64,000 nt of DNA from Actinomucor elegans (Eukaryota; Mucoromycota; Mucoromycetes; Mucorales; Mucoraceae), in assembly GCA_026027325.1 (NCBI GenBank), contig JAMSLZ010000002.1:434001-498000 (forward strand), in the 5' to 3' direction. The notes under the pieces are model-generated. The model was not told where the DNA came from, did not search any database, and saw only the letters and a program-made list of their open reading frames with translations. This document shows positions 1 to 12,512 of this stretch, piece by piece; the stretch's first letter is position 1; every line of letters begins with the position of its first letter. Both the position numbers and the translations under genes were made by a program.

Positions 1-2772
1 TCTGCATCAACATCAGCAGCAAGTGCTAATGTATCTTTATAGCAATTGTTAATACTATAAAACATTTTCGAATATGAAACATACCTGCATCTTCTTCATG
101 CTGCACACTTGCATCTTTAGTTTCAATTGGTACATCATACTGAACTTCCATGTCTCTTATAGCCGCAGCTTCAAATTGAATGCCTGTATCCACAGTCTCT
201 ATCATTTCACTTTGAATACCACAGTCAGTACCCACTACGACATCGGATTGAGTTGCTTGGTCAAAAGTCTCAGCAACAACAAGGTCATTTTGAGTGGATG
301 AGTCGACAGCAGCTTCAAGTGCAGCTGAACGAGAAGCAGCAATGGCGGCAGCAGTAGCAGCAGCAGCGGCGGCTAAAGCAATTGAAGGATCTTCGGGTTC
401 GACACCCATAGCTTCTTGAGCAACAGTTTCCAACACTACCAACTTGGGAGCATGTTCAACAGCACTAACTTGTAAGGTATCCAATTGAGGAACCATAGTT
501 TGTGTAGCCATCTCGGTCAATTGGACACAATCAGTTTGTACAGGCATCTCAACAGGTGTTGGCGAATCAGTTTGAATCTCTGCTTCAATGACTTGGGACT
601 TCTCGGGTTCGGGATCTGTTTGTGTAAAGATCTCTGTACCTGCAGCTGGAGCAGTTTGAGTAGAGATTTCCAAACCTACGACTTTAGCTGTTTCAGTTTG
701 AGTGGATATCTCAACGCCTTCTTGTTTCTTGTCGGGTAAACTGATGCCAAGCGCAGCTGCACCTAAACCGTCTTTGGTTGATGCTTCTTCAGTCTCTTGA
801 GAAGGAGACCTTGACATGGCTAAACTCAATTCATCACCCAAAGATCGACGCACATTACTGATAGAATCGATTGGGTCAGTGTTTATTGCTGCATCCACCA
901 TAACAGGCTTTTGGGTCACTTGAGATAATTCGCTGGATAAAGGTACAAATCCCCTAGCAGGTTTCGACTTTTCAATGTCGCTCTCATCATAACTATCTGC
1001 TTCACTTTCTTCGTTATCAGACATGGAACTGTAAGAATAAACTGAATCATTCGTAGTAGGTCGGTTATTGATTCGACTACCAGCATGGCGTGCTTTCTTG
1101 CCAGCTCTTCGTTTGAGAGAAGAAGAAGTGGAGGCTTTATGAGGACGTCTACCAATCAATTGACCATCTTCACCACGAGCTAAGGTTGATGAAGGCGTAC
1201 TGCCACTACGCGAAGGGCCTGCATCTACCCACATACGTGGATCATTCTGCAGTTGCTCAATGGTTTCCTGGGACTCTGCCAATAGCTTCTTAAATTCAAA
1301 CTTTTCAGTCTTTTCTCTATGCAAATTGGATCGTAGATTAGAGACCATACGATGCGCATGAGCTAATGATGTCTTTAGTGTTTCTACTTCCATGGCTTGA
1401 TTGCGTGCTGCCGGTGACTGCTTAGGTGAGGCAGGTGGCGATGCAGACGTGGATGTAGAATCGTTTTTCACAGCTAACGTGCTTTGTATATGATCACTGT
1501 CGGTTTGCTCACCCGTTTGGCCTGTGCGTCGACTGCTAGATTCGTTCTCACTGGAAAGTGCATGCTTACTCATACGTGATTGTGCTTTAGCAATAGCTAA
1601 TTCAGAGGTGAGTGCCTCAATCTGCTTGGTTTGATCCGTCTTTTCTCGTTGAATAGCAGCAGCATGGCGTCGAATAGAAGACATATCTTGTTCATGGCGT
1701 TGTTTCATAGCATCGATCGTATTGTTGAGCTTTTCTTCTCGGTCACGTAACTGTTCAATCTCGGATCGAAGATCATTGACTTGCTTTGCTAGCTTGTTTT
1801 GTTCTGCATTGGCTTTAGAAAGATTGGACTGTAAGTCAGTGACACTGATAACAAGCTCCTGTTTAGCAAGTTCCAAGTTCCATGTTTCTTCCTTGAGTTT
1901 TTCTAGAATCAAGTCAGTGGATGCTTTTTCTTAATTTACACGTGCTTTTACCTTCATTTTCTTCTCTTTGTCGCATCTGCTTTGCCATGGCTTCAGCAGC
2001 TCGTTCAAGATCAGCTTTCTGATTCTCTAGAGTTCGAAGTTTTTCTTCTTTTTCCTGTAGTAGTGCTTGCATTTTTCTCACTTCTAATAGCAACCCCTGG
2101 CCAATCTCTGTAGCGAATTCAATATCGGTGTTTCTACGGTCTGTATTCGGCACCTTGGAACGGCGTTTAGTAGGCGTTGAGCCTGTAGGTGGTGGTGGTA
2201 ATGGTAATAAAGAGGTCGAATCATGTCCATGCACAGGCGGTAATAGAGTTGAAGTGGTTGGACTAGGCAAAGGATCTAAACCTGAGGTTGTTGGATTCAT
2301 GGCATTATTGGGCGAACGTTGATTCAATAACTAAGGAGCACAAGGTGTTAGTCTTAAGGAGCCCATGAATGATAGTTAGGGGAAAGCTTACCTTCTCTTT
2401 GTTACGAATAGAAGAAATTCCAGGCGATAATGGATGTGATCTATGTAGGGAAAGGTCTCTTTCAAGTGATTTCAATCTATCCACTGACGTAGTAGGTTGA
2501 GGTTCTTCGTTATCGAGTTCCTTGAGCTTCTCTTGTAGTTGAACTACTTGCCTTGCCAGTACATTTTTTCCAATTCCGCTGTGGGATTCCTGCAGTTGTT
2601 TTTGCTTGTCTAGTAGTTGCTGCTCCAGTTCTTTTCTTTGTTGAAAGAGTCTAGTGATAGGAGCTTGCCGCGCGGAAACTGTAGTTGAAGAAGAAGGTGT
2701 TGGTAGCACTGGGTGTGGTGCATTACCCGATGTAGGTGAAGATAATGAATGCTTTGGAGGAGGTGAGCTCAT
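1..2772 (-). CDS. NUM1: NUM1/ApsA/Mcp5-like cortical anchor protein, 5' part (3' end beyond the window)
   Basis: Exons on the minus strand are 2772..2392, 2330..1952, 1902..85 and 25..1 (continuing off the window); all junctions keep frame with GT-AG introns of 49-61 nt. About 867 residues are visible. The N-terminus has a Pro/Ser-rich coiled coil, then the family hallmark block FATEIGQGLLLEVRKMQALL followed by a long heptad region with EETWNLEL, as in the mitochondria/membrane-binding CC domain of Num1 and ApsA. A Ser-rich basic linker and a series of TQT/IQTD-type short repeats (nt ~95-711) follow. Family knowledge: these proteins tether dynein and mitochondria to the cell cortex and position nuclei; a C-terminal PH domain is expected and would lie left of base 1. 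The start is the first ATG of the open frame. The family call is firm; exact function in this fungus is inferred. Confidence 0.85.
95..711 (-). repeat. Array of about 12 TQT-like short motifs inside the NUM1-like protein
   Basis: Read on the minus strand the protein carries, in order, STQTE, STQTA, FTQTD, IQTD, VQTD, ATQTM, STQND, ATQSD, GIQSE, GIQFE, VQYD and VQHE at fairly regular spacing, each inside a short acidic or Val/Ile-rich spacer. The TQT core matches the known dynein light chain LC8 (DYNLL) recognition motif. Copies become less canonical towards the C-terminal end of the array. Binding is inferred from the motif alone. Confidence 0.7.
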
Positions 2773-4550
2773 GTTAGTAAATGGGTATTTTTTTTGTTGT
2801 TGTTTAATGGCTTAATTAAAGAGTAATTATGTATAAGGAAGGTATTAAATGAATTAATTGAAAAAGGTAAAGGATTATAATTATAAAGAAGAAGAAAAAG
2901 AGATTTTAACGAAAATGTTTAATACAAACTAATATATTAAATTTTCTTTTGTAAATCTATTGTTATTCAGTCAAAATGAACGAGATCCGACTTCATACAA
3001 CTCTCTCTTCTTTCAATTGATTAAAAATGAATGTATATATTAAAGAAAAGGGAAGGGGAACTGGAGGAGAATGGAAAGGGCTAATATATATAAAAGAACG
3101 AGGGGAACAAGCTCAGATGCACATGTTTAATAACTTTTTTGTACATTGTTCTTTGCGAAAGGCAACATCCAATCAAATTGGGCCTTTGTAATTACACCTA
3201 GACTTAGAAGCCTGTCCGTGTTTTGGACGTGTTTTTTTTTTTCAAGACATTCTTCAAGTATTTTATATAACAGCCTTTTTGGTCGAATGGGTACCTAAGC
3301 ATTTGATTTTGACAGCTACGATTGAAACTAGCTGTTGCTATGAAGAATTTTGGCCCTGACTTTGAATCTGGTTGCTACCATGGAGACTCGTGTTATCTGT
3401 TATTGGAAGCTATGAACGTCTACTTTGACGAATCGTGGAGTTAACAGCTTCGGTATGATAAACTACAGGTCCATTAGTAAACTTGGACTACAGGTGTAGT
3501 AAATTTAGGGTATCGTTGGTTTCATTGGCTACTTTGAAAAAAGTAGTCCTTTACGATATTTATATGCCAAAGATAGCTAATAACATGAAATTACACCTAC
3601 AATCGACAAAAAAAAAAATAGATATACTGCTAAATATTAGGACATGGTAGAAAATAAAAATAAAAAATCTTTTGAACAAGTCTATAACTGTAGTTCTAGT
3701 TTGAAAATGGCATGTGCTAGACGCATGCCAAGATACCATGTTTTTACTATCTAGACCAACATTTTACTTTATATTTTTATGTTTTAATAATTTTATTAAA
3801 AGAAACTTTTTTATTTTCTATAATTTGTATCAATAGTTCAATCTGTAACATTGCGCTTATTATGTTCAATGATTTCAAGGGTATTCTCCAGTCGTAAATT
3901 TCAATTTTCTAATGAAAATTCTAAAGATTGGTTAATGTGCTACTTTCATTGGATGCGGCTGTTGAACAAGGGTGCTCATGGTTTTCTCGACAGGAATTGC
4001 AAATCCTACATATATAGATCTAGAACACGACGCGTTATTACTTTGATATATGTGAAGTATTTAAACCAAACTATGTTCGTTTGGAAATCGGGAGAATAAA
4101 AGCTATTAATTTATTTCTTTATAACCTACAGAGCTCCGACATAGTATCTTTTTACATTTCTAGAATAACATTTTCACTTCAATTTCCTTTCAAGGCTGAT
4201 GCACTTTGAAAAAGGGTTTTATTCTCCATAGCCTAGGTTGTAGAACTCAAGGCTGCAAAATTATAGTAACCATGCTCTGTAAGATGGTGAATATTTCTAG
4301 TTAAATCCTTGAGCCATTTGAAAAATTGAGAGGCATTCATCAACTAGCGATCTTGATGATCAAATGTTACATTTGACGGGTAGTTCATGTTCAGAATGAG
4401 CTAAAGAATCAGTTAGTGCTTCAATTTAGATCACATTTTTTGTTTTATTAAATAACTTACTCGCTTCTGTTCAATTAGAAGCGTACCACTCTTTCTTATA
4501 TGGAAGTTAGCGGTTCAGATTAAATGAGGGAACAATATTTTTATTTATGT
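2773..4550. other. Intergenic, 1.8 kb, no supported gene
   Basis: AT-rich spacer between the divergent side of the NUM1-like gene and the 3' end of the phosphoserine aminotransferase gene. It should contain the NUM1-like promoter. An open frame at 3851-4099 (+) lacks an ATG at its start and resembles no family I know. No RNA gene was seen. Confidence 0.6.
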
Positions 4551-5791
4551 TTAAGCAGTAGCATGCTCTTTTTCAAAATCACTCATATACGCAATGAGAG
4601 TATCCACATCTTTTTCTGGTAAAGCGTTATAAATGGAAGCACGAATACCACCTACTGAACGATGACCTTTCAATTGATGCATGTTTCTTTCTTCTGCGCC
4701 CTTCAAGAACTCCTTTTCTAATTCCTCTGTAGTTAAGCGAAAAACAACGTTCATATGACTTCTGCAATGAGGTTCAACTGGGCTCTTGTAAAGCTTAGAT
4801 TGATCGATGAAGCTATACAGTTTGTGAGATTTACGGCTATTGGCGTTTTCAATAGCAGACAATCCACCCTGTTCAATTAACCATTCCAAGGTAAGACCAA
4901 CCATGTAAATAGCAAAAGTAGGTGGGGTATTGTACATGGAATCATTATCAGCAGCAGTCTTAAAATCCAACATCAATGGGCGAATTGGGCCCTTATTCAA
5001 ATCCGTCAACAAGTCATTGCGAATCACGACAATGGTTACACCAGCAGGGCCCAAATTTTTTTGAGCGCCACCATAAACAATACCGTACTTGGCTACATCA
5101 ATAGGACGCGACAAGAAGTTACTGGAAACATCAGTGACCAAAGGCACACTGCTATCAATCTCGGGAATAATTTGGAATTCGACACCATGGACAGTTTCAT
5201 TGTCACAATAATAGACATAGGCCACGTTATGTTTTTTGGGATCACTCAAGTTCCATTCAGACTGAGGAGGAATAATACCAAATTTGCCTCCATTCAACTT
5301 TTTGACATCCAAAGCACGATTCACGCGAACAGGATTACCAATTACTGTAGGAATTAAACGTTCTGCTTCTTGTGCAGCTTTGCTAGACCAAGCACCTGTC
5401 ACCAAATAATCAACTACAATTTCTTCGCCTTCTCTTCCAGCTTCTTTCAGTTCTACTTGCTTCTTGGCCACCAAGTTGTAAAAGACAGAAGCAAATTCGG
5501 TTGTTGCACCACCTTGCATGAACAAAATGGAGTAATTCTCGGGAATCTTCATAAGCTCAGTCAAGTCTTTCTTGGTCTTTTCCAGAATAGCACCGAAAGG
5601 CTTTGAACGGTGAGAGAGTTCCATAACGGACATGCCTGTACCATGTACGTTGAGAAATTCTTTTTGAGCTTTCAATAATACCTCTTGAGGACTGTATTCG
5701 AATTTTCATGAATAGCCAAGTCGCGTATAACTATATAATATGCTTACATTTTAGCAGGGCCAGCACCAAAGTTAAGAGCGTATGTAGACAT
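4551..5791 (-). CDS. SER1: Phosphoserine aminotransferase (EC 2.6.1.52)
   Basis: Two exons, 5791..5748 and 5691..4551, joined across a 56-nt GT-AG intron, give 394 residues, the usual length for the family. The short first exon supplies the conserved N-terminus with FGAGPAK, and exon 2 continues with the expected HGTGMSVMELSHRSK block. The PLP-binding lysine is Lys226 in GGAQKNLGPAG. The C-terminus has the family's VGGIRASIYNA-type segment. The enzyme transaminates 3-phosphohydroxypyruvate with glutamate to 3-phosphoserine in cytosolic serine synthesis and also serves in vitamin B6 routes in some organisms. The gene lies 191 bp downstream of, and on the same strand as, the MIT-domain gene. 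Confidence 0.95.
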
Positions 5792-5982
5792 GGTTTTATA
5801 ATCAAAGAAAGATAAAGAGATTGTATATAAAAAAGGCTAATCTCGTTTTATAACTCTTATGGTAAGAAAAACGCGTCCTGTGTGACTTTATTTACATTAT
5901 GACGCACAATTATGCGGATCTCTTTTTTTTTTTTATATTTGATTAGATGGATGGCTTCGCTAGGTATGCCTGGTATTGTATT

Positions 5983-7560
5983 TTATTCACCACCTTCTTG
6001 AATTGACACTGCTGTGGTATTGGAAGCCCTTCGTTTTTTCGCGTTTTCTTTGAGCATTTCCCATCTTTCTTTATATCTATTCATGAGTATTTTTTGTTTT
6101 TCATTCTGTGACCTTAGTTGTTTATTTTCTTCTTCTAGTTCCTTTAGTCGGGATGCTATTGGTTGATATTAGTAACAAATATAGAACAAGTGATATATAG
6201 TTGACATACCTAAATCAGTACCGCCATTGCCAGCTACTAAAGCTGGATATCTAGTCGGATGTTGTATAACACTACCGCCATTTGTACCTAGTAATGTGGC
6301 AGCAGAAGACCGTAAAGAGGATTCGTGATGCGACTGCATAATTCTCTTTGCTTGTTTATGGACATCGTTTCTAAATTGAAGTACACTGCTTTTGAGTAGG
6401 TTGTTTTCTTCGACCGACTATTAATATGTTAGTATACGAATAAGGCTATGATATAGAGTACTTGCCAGTTCCAATGCTCTTAATCTTTTGGTCAACTGCA
6501 CAATCTGTGCGCGTAGCTTTTCATTTTCTACTCTATAATCAGCACCTTGGCTACTGCTGTATGAACTATAAGTCTCTTTTCAACTTGTTCCAGGGGATCA
6601 TCCTTATACCTTTGGTTATGATTCGATGCTATGGATAGAGTTCCCAGTTGTTTTTGTATCAAACTCACTGGATCATCAGATCCGTCTGGGCTAGGTACAA
6701 GATAATAAGACTCGGCCATTTCTTTGTTCGTCATATGTGCTTTTTTTGACGGATCCAAAACATCATCTTCTATTGGGTCTTCTTCTGTATTTGAAATAGG
6801 TAACGGATTGTCATTTTCATCCAAAGGTGCAGAAGTAAAAGCTACCGCTGGATCGAAATACTGTTGAACTAACCCTTCCACAGCTTGCAAGAACTTGTTA
6901 AATGGATCATCATCTGGATCGTCCTACTCTCTAATTCTGTTAGCAGCTATCGATTGTCATCCAAAGGAAATAATATTTTACGTTATTTAACAGTGCATAA
7001 GACTCTCCAATTTGACCTTCTTCATGATGATTAAATCCAGCAAGTCGTGACACCATGAGTCCGCCTTTCTTCTGTTGAGGTAAAGCATAACGAAGGCCTC
7101 CTCCAGATTTCATACTGCCAGTACTATCGACCATTTGATGCATTCGTTTATTGGCGGCTACTTTAACCAATCGTTGTGCTTTTCTGTCCAGCTCACTGGC
7201 TTTTCTTTTATGATTAGAAGCTAAGAGTAAAAGTGTTTTTGTAGCCTTGTTGAAGCAATTAATACGAGGGTGGAATGGCTATTTTTTTAAACATTTACCT
7301 CTTTATCGGTTGTGTCTTTCAAAGCGATTTCAAATTGTTCTAAAGAAAAGAGACTTAATGTATATACAGAAGATAATAAACTTGGTAATTGTACCTGCTG
7401 CTTTCGCATGTGTTTCAGCTGCTTTTAACCAGTTTTCGCTTTCTTCATAATCTTCAGCGGCATTAGCAAAGCGATGTCCCTAATAGACAGTCTCTATTAT
7501 TGAATGATTTAATAGATCAATTCTTTTTCTTACGGCATTGACTGGTGCTTCTGAATTCAT
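5983..7560 (-). CDS. MIT-domain and coiled-coil protein, NRBF2/Atg38-like
   Basis: Eight exons (7560..7534, 7479..7395, 7339..7299, 7245..6982, 6923..6610, about 6565..6466, 6417..6210, 6155..5983) give about 403 residues. The start of exon 6 may instead be 6556; both keep frame. The N-terminal ~75 residues form an MIT-like three-helix region (AEDYEESENWLKAAETHAKAA, then an RKASELDRKAQRLV-type helix). The middle is acidic and carries a DDPDDDPF cluster, and the C-terminal half is coiled coil (ENEKLRAQIVQL; RLKELEEENKQL). MIT followed by coiled coil is the layout of NRBF2/Atg38, which bridges the halves of the Vps34-Beclin autophagy complex. That identity is inferred from architecture, not from a signature motif. 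Intron 6 uses a GC donor (GCAAGT). A generic MIT adaptor remains possible. Confidence 0.7.
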
Positions 7561-9737
7561 ATTAATGAAGTCAAAAAAAAAGAATAGAGGCAAAAAATGC
7601 ACAGCATGATTTTCGCTTCTGTTCTTTGTTTTTATTGAACAACTGGGGTTCAATTTTTTTTTAAAAAAAATGCATTACTGATGATCGAAAACTATCATTT
7701 ATTAGTTTTCAATCATAGTGTAAGTAACAGGCCTTAACAATTTCTTTAATATATGTAGTTTTCCTCTTATTGGTCACTGTTTTGATACCTTAAAGAGTAG
7801 ATACAATGAAAGATGTTGCAAAATGTTATCGCATACTATTAACCTTAATAAATATCATATATGCTCTTAAAATGCCATTTGTACTAATGAAGCTGATGGT
7901 TTTCTTGGGTTGGCTAATTAAACGCTTGTTAGGTTTCTATAAGTAGTATAACTTTCTTGAAAGTACTCTATCATGTAACTGTCTTTTTAATTCTTCTGAT
8001 GACTATATTTGAAGCATACAGGTTTGGATACAGATAATTATAAGGAAAAACGAAGCAGTAAAGTATATAGAGCTTAAAACCTCTACATTATATTTTGCTT
8101 TGTTCTTTAAACATACTGGTATATTTTATTTGCATACTATTATTAGCTATCCAAGCATTCTGTCTATAATATTTTTTTTCTCTTTTTAATCTTTCGTTTT
8201 CTTCTTTGAGTTTGTCCCTTGCAAGTTTCAAATGGCCAACCCATGATCATGCTGGTCTATATATAAAAAAGATCGGGATGCAACGCGATATGTTCTTGCT
8301 AAAATATTGTGACTTGCTGCTCCATTGTAAAATGTCCAAAGCTATACGTGCGGCTATCTGCTTATGCCACCGCCCGGGTGGGTATGTGTGGTGTACACGT
8401 TGTAAGATATCGCTTGGTTGTTTGATCCTTATTTGTTAAACAGGAGCCTTTTTCAAACAGATTTGATTTGGGAAAGATCGTTGCAATATCAGCAATCGTA
8501 GAAGCCTATAGTAATAGCAAGTTTAGATTTTTATTAATAAAAATAAACGATAATATAGAAACACATTTGTTGCATCAAATACTTTTTAACGTCCAAGTTT
8601 TTCTAATTCGTTATAAATCCTTTGAAATGGAGCATGTAGTTCTAGAGGAGCTAGTACGTACAAGATGCATACAAGTATATCTGCTATTTGCATCCCCATA
8701 AAAGTTAAGCAAATCTCTTTCAAATGATGGTACTGAATTTGTACATAATTGTTTGTTGAAACAGTATATAGTATTCGAAATATGAATAGAAAAGTTGAAA
8801 AAAAAGATATACATATATATATATCATACACTATGAGAGGCGGGAGGGTTAGGACTATACGATTTCTGACGTAATCCTTGTGTTCATCATGATTAAAAAG
8901 TCATTAATACACACTCCAATTATGGGGAGATATGTATTGATCTTTGGGTATAGCGTCACCTATCAAGCAGTAAATCTTCAAATATAGAAGGTTTAAGGGT
9001 TGGTTGGTGAATTTAATTGAGAAAAATCGCACTTGGTCTATAGAGACTGCAACACTAAATTACTCAATACAACAAGTTGACGATACTACAGTTCTGATGT
9101 ATTAAAGGGAACGTTATTGCACTTTTTATGAGTTTTTTATGGAAAATACTAGAGTCATAGCAACATCCCTAAAATATGGTTTAAAAAAGAACTTTTTACC
9201 AATGAGAATCGGTCAATTAATGACAATCACAAATAGACATCACACTATTTGATGTATCACTATGATTTTTACACTCTTTGTTCAGCCTGGATGTGTATAA
9301 GGGCAATGCGATCAAAGTTCTGCCCATCCAGAAGAGCGAATTAGCTAAGTTCCGGAGAACCAATGAGACTTCGATAATTTCTGCGGAGCGCAATTGTATA
9401 AGCCAATAGGGTTTCCAAATAAAGTGTGCTCTCATAAAAGTGTAAACGGATGCTTTCAAGCATGATATATTTTTACGGTTATTATGGTTCTGGTGTATAC
9501 TAAACTTTAGCTTTATATCTACAAATTGAAATAGCGTATGCCTTAGTGGTAATCTGATATTCTTTTTGTAAAAGGATATAACAGCTAACGCGAGGTCTGG
9601 AGCATTGATTCCATTATTTTGTCTATCATTTTTTGGGAACCCGCTCCTTGCTTAACTTTTTTTTTTCAGCAGTTCGCCAGTAACAGCAAGCTTTCTTTCT
9701 TTCATAATAGCAAATAAAGACAAAGAAATTACTTTCA
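7561..9737. other. Intergenic, 2.2 kb, with a decayed dispersed element
   Basis: Divergent promoter space between the MIT gene (-) and MKT1 (+). It holds one copy of a degenerate repeat (about 8190-8950) also found near 53 kb. The open frame at 9217-9459 (-) starts at TTG and is not recognisable. No tRNA or other RNA gene was identified. Confidence 0.6.
8190..8950. repeat. Dispersed decayed element, copy 1
   Basis: Several blocks match 53040-53690 in the same order and orientation: a block around CTTTGAG.TTGTC and CCAACCCATG near 8210, a ~100-bp block at 8690-8790 containing ATCTCTTTCAAA and TGTTTGTTGAAACA, and a block at 8820-8940 containing ATCATACACTA and TAATCCTTGT.TTCATCAT. On the minus strand both copies can be read as the same broken peptide (SYFEYY.LFQQT; MNTRI.SE), which suggests an old mobile or duplicated gene. 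No terminal repeats or intact transposase were found. Confidence 0.6.
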
Positions 9738-12512
9738 ATGCCCATTCGACATTTTGACAGTAAGGCGAAATGTTACTTTGATATTGCAATTTTCTCGAAT
9801 CTTACATAGCGTCTTTTTTTTTTCTTAAAGTCTTTACGGCGGAACGACGCCTTATTCAAACATCAGCCGTTACTCAACTCAAAGATTCCAGATTAGGCAT
9901 CGATGGAAACTACTGGATTCGCAAAATCGTATCAAAAGAAAATGCAGTAGCTGCTATGGGAGGTCTGCCCCTTCGATTGACTGCATCTATCGAAAAAGAG
10001 CTCGAAGGATTCAAGTAAATGTGCAAACACCACGACCATGAACCGAAAACACTAATACGCGTTTCTTTTTCATCAGGGCAAGTGGAATTCAACCCATCTT
10101 TGTATTCTCTGGTTTATCTATTCTACGTAAAGATAAACCTTTTTCAACTGAAGACGCCCGTCCAAGTCACCGTGCTGCAGGCTGGGACTTTTATGACCGA
10201 GGAAAATTGGATTTGGCCATGAGCAACTGGGGAAGCAGTAGCGGTATTCATTCTGCGGATTTACTGAATACCGTTTTTCATATATTGAACAAGAACCACA
10301 TTGAATTCATTCGCGCGCCTTATTCCGCATGGGCTCAGGTAAAGGTTATAGGCATAATAGGTTTTCCAAGCTAACATATAAAACAGCTCGCTTACATGTA
10401 CACACATCCAAGACAATTGGTCAATTCAGTCTGTGGTGGGTCTGAGTTACTGATGTGGGATATTGACAAGATGATCACAAGCATTGATTTTGAGAAAGGA
10501 AACTATCATTGGGTTTCGAAAGGAACAGTTCTTCACGATTTGCACCTATCCGATGATCAGTTTTTGGATATTTGTATATTAGCAGGTTTTGAATACTGTC
10601 CTACCTTCCCTCCTTTGAATACCTCGCATGTCAGTTTTACATTTAATGGTATGTGATAGCAAATATTTAAAAAGAAGGATGATTGAGATTCTGTTTCTTC
10701 AACAGGCGTACATGATTTGATCAAGCAGCATAAGACTGGATTCAACGCTGTACAGGCATTTTCAGATAACCCTACTGTGTCAAAAACAAACTATATCGAT
10801 ACATTCTGCCGTACCCGCTGTGCCATTAAATACCATTTGATCATCAATGATGACGGTGAAGTCAAGCCATTGAATATTGAAACTGCACCTAATGATATTC
10901 ACGAGTTCATTGGTTATCGCTTACCTGATGAACTTTACTATTATCTGATGCGTGGATTAATTGGACCTCAGGTACCCCCGAGGAATCTCGAGACATTTGT
11001 AGATACTAATACGTTCTTACAGTCTGTTAATAGTCTTGTATCTGGTGTTTTAATCGAAAGCGCACCTTTAGATAACGGTGAATCAGTAGAATACCACAAC
11101 TTTTTAACTCAATTACTTAATATGCGTACGCAAACCCTCAGTTTACTTACCCAACCTCTGCACCCCTTTTATAAAACGCGTAAAATCGCAAGTTACTTTT
11201 GGTTTGAGCCAACTGTTGAGCAAATCATGCATCATCAGCCTACAGAAGGCAACGGACCCACACGCATCGACGCTACACCTTTAAATACGATATACGAGAA
11301 AACTAGCTCTTGGAACGTGACAAAGGATTTTGTCAATGCTGAATTAGACAATCAAAAAGTAATAATGATGCCTCGGTTTTCCAAGAACATACTAACAGAA
11401 AGCTGGATTATTTAGACGTCTATTATTGATATCCAGTTCTGTATCAAAGCCATTGAAAATGAACAAAAAGCAAGCAAAACTATTTCTCAACCACATCCTG
11501 AGCAGGTAAGCTATACAATTTGCAACGCCGAGTCGACGAGAATCTCATATTGCAATTAGCCTCTTGAAGATAAGAATGAAATCGTGGCCAATGTGCTGTG
11601 GAAAACATTAGAAATTAGAGAGTAAGAGCATGCAATAATTGATTAGTATAGATACTTATCGTTCATAGTTTCTTGACCTCGTCCAAACATATTTATACAC
11701 CATGGGGTCAAGCGCTTTCTGTAGCATTAAAGTCCAAGTCTGCTTTATTATCAACGCAAGAGGCATTATTGACAGCACTTGAATTGGTTCGGTTTGAAGT
11801 CTTGACAGACAAAGAGTATAGCAAAACTTATTCCCATCCTCTTGGTGATGGTAAGCATGCAATGTTACTAAAAAAAAGTGGTCTAACAGTACTTTGATAG
11901 AGTTCCAAAAGAAATGCATCATCTTGCTTTCTCGCACATTATCTTTATTACCCATGGATTTGAAGGTGGGTGTTTGAAACCCGGTATTGTACCTATACTT
12001 AATATTTCCATTAGAGTGCGCAATGGTCAGGTCCTTTGAACCGTGATTTGCTTGCATTTAACAGCTTTGTCAAAGCGCTTAACCGTAGCTACCGAAATCT
12101 TTGTGAAATGCTGACGCTGTCTTTCTTCTTGAATGGTCTGGTAAAAAAGGATAGAAAAGACTATTATCAGATTGCAGATAAGTAAGTGATCACCTTTAAC
12201 TGACAAAAGAGAAGTTATTAAACGTAATCCAGTCTTCCGTACTTGGCCGATGTCAATGTAGCTCTTGGTCTTGTCTGCAAACACTATATGGAGAGAGTAG
12301 TTGAGGGCCAATCACCTACAGAAGCACTGGCATTGACTGAAAAAGCGTTCCCTACTTGCATATCTGTAAAGTCTGATTTGGAAAAGGGTTTCCGTTTCTG
12401 GGATCAGTTGTTCGAAGCAATCCAATCCCTTTCAAAGACTCAATCAATTAATGCAACCACTTTTGAGATGTTCCACAACGCTAACACTTGGCTTCAAAAG
12501 AACAAGTTTTAA
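9738..12512 (+). CDS. MKT1: MKT1-like post-transcriptional regulator with XPG/FEN-like domain
   Basis: Eleven exons (9738..9759, 9831..10014, 10077..10338, 10387..10648, 10706..11358, 11416..11505, 11560..11621, 11669..11850, 11901..11965, 12015..12181, 12233..12512) give 742 residues, close to yeast Mkt1 (about 830). The N-terminus MPIRHFDIFTAERRL, then SRLGIDGNYWIR and IQPIFVFSGL, match the XPG N-terminal region; APYSAWAQLAYMY and SELLMWDIDKM match the XPG-I region. The C-terminal half has the MKT1-specific block SSKHIYTPWGQAL and a helical tail. In yeast Mkt1 works with Pbp1 on mRNAs, including HO and nuclear-encoded mitochondrial messages; nuclease activity is doubtful. The start uses a 22-nt first exon, which is the only way to give the conserved MPIR start. 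Introns are 46-71 nt with clear branch sites. Confidence 0.93.

Noticed and set aside
3851..4099. 82-codon open frame on the plus strand
   Set aside because: Begins at TTG, has no ATG in a good position, and its residues resemble no family; likely chance or an old relic.
9217..9459. 80-codon open frame on the minus strand
   Set aside because: TTG start and no splice partners; not recognisable.
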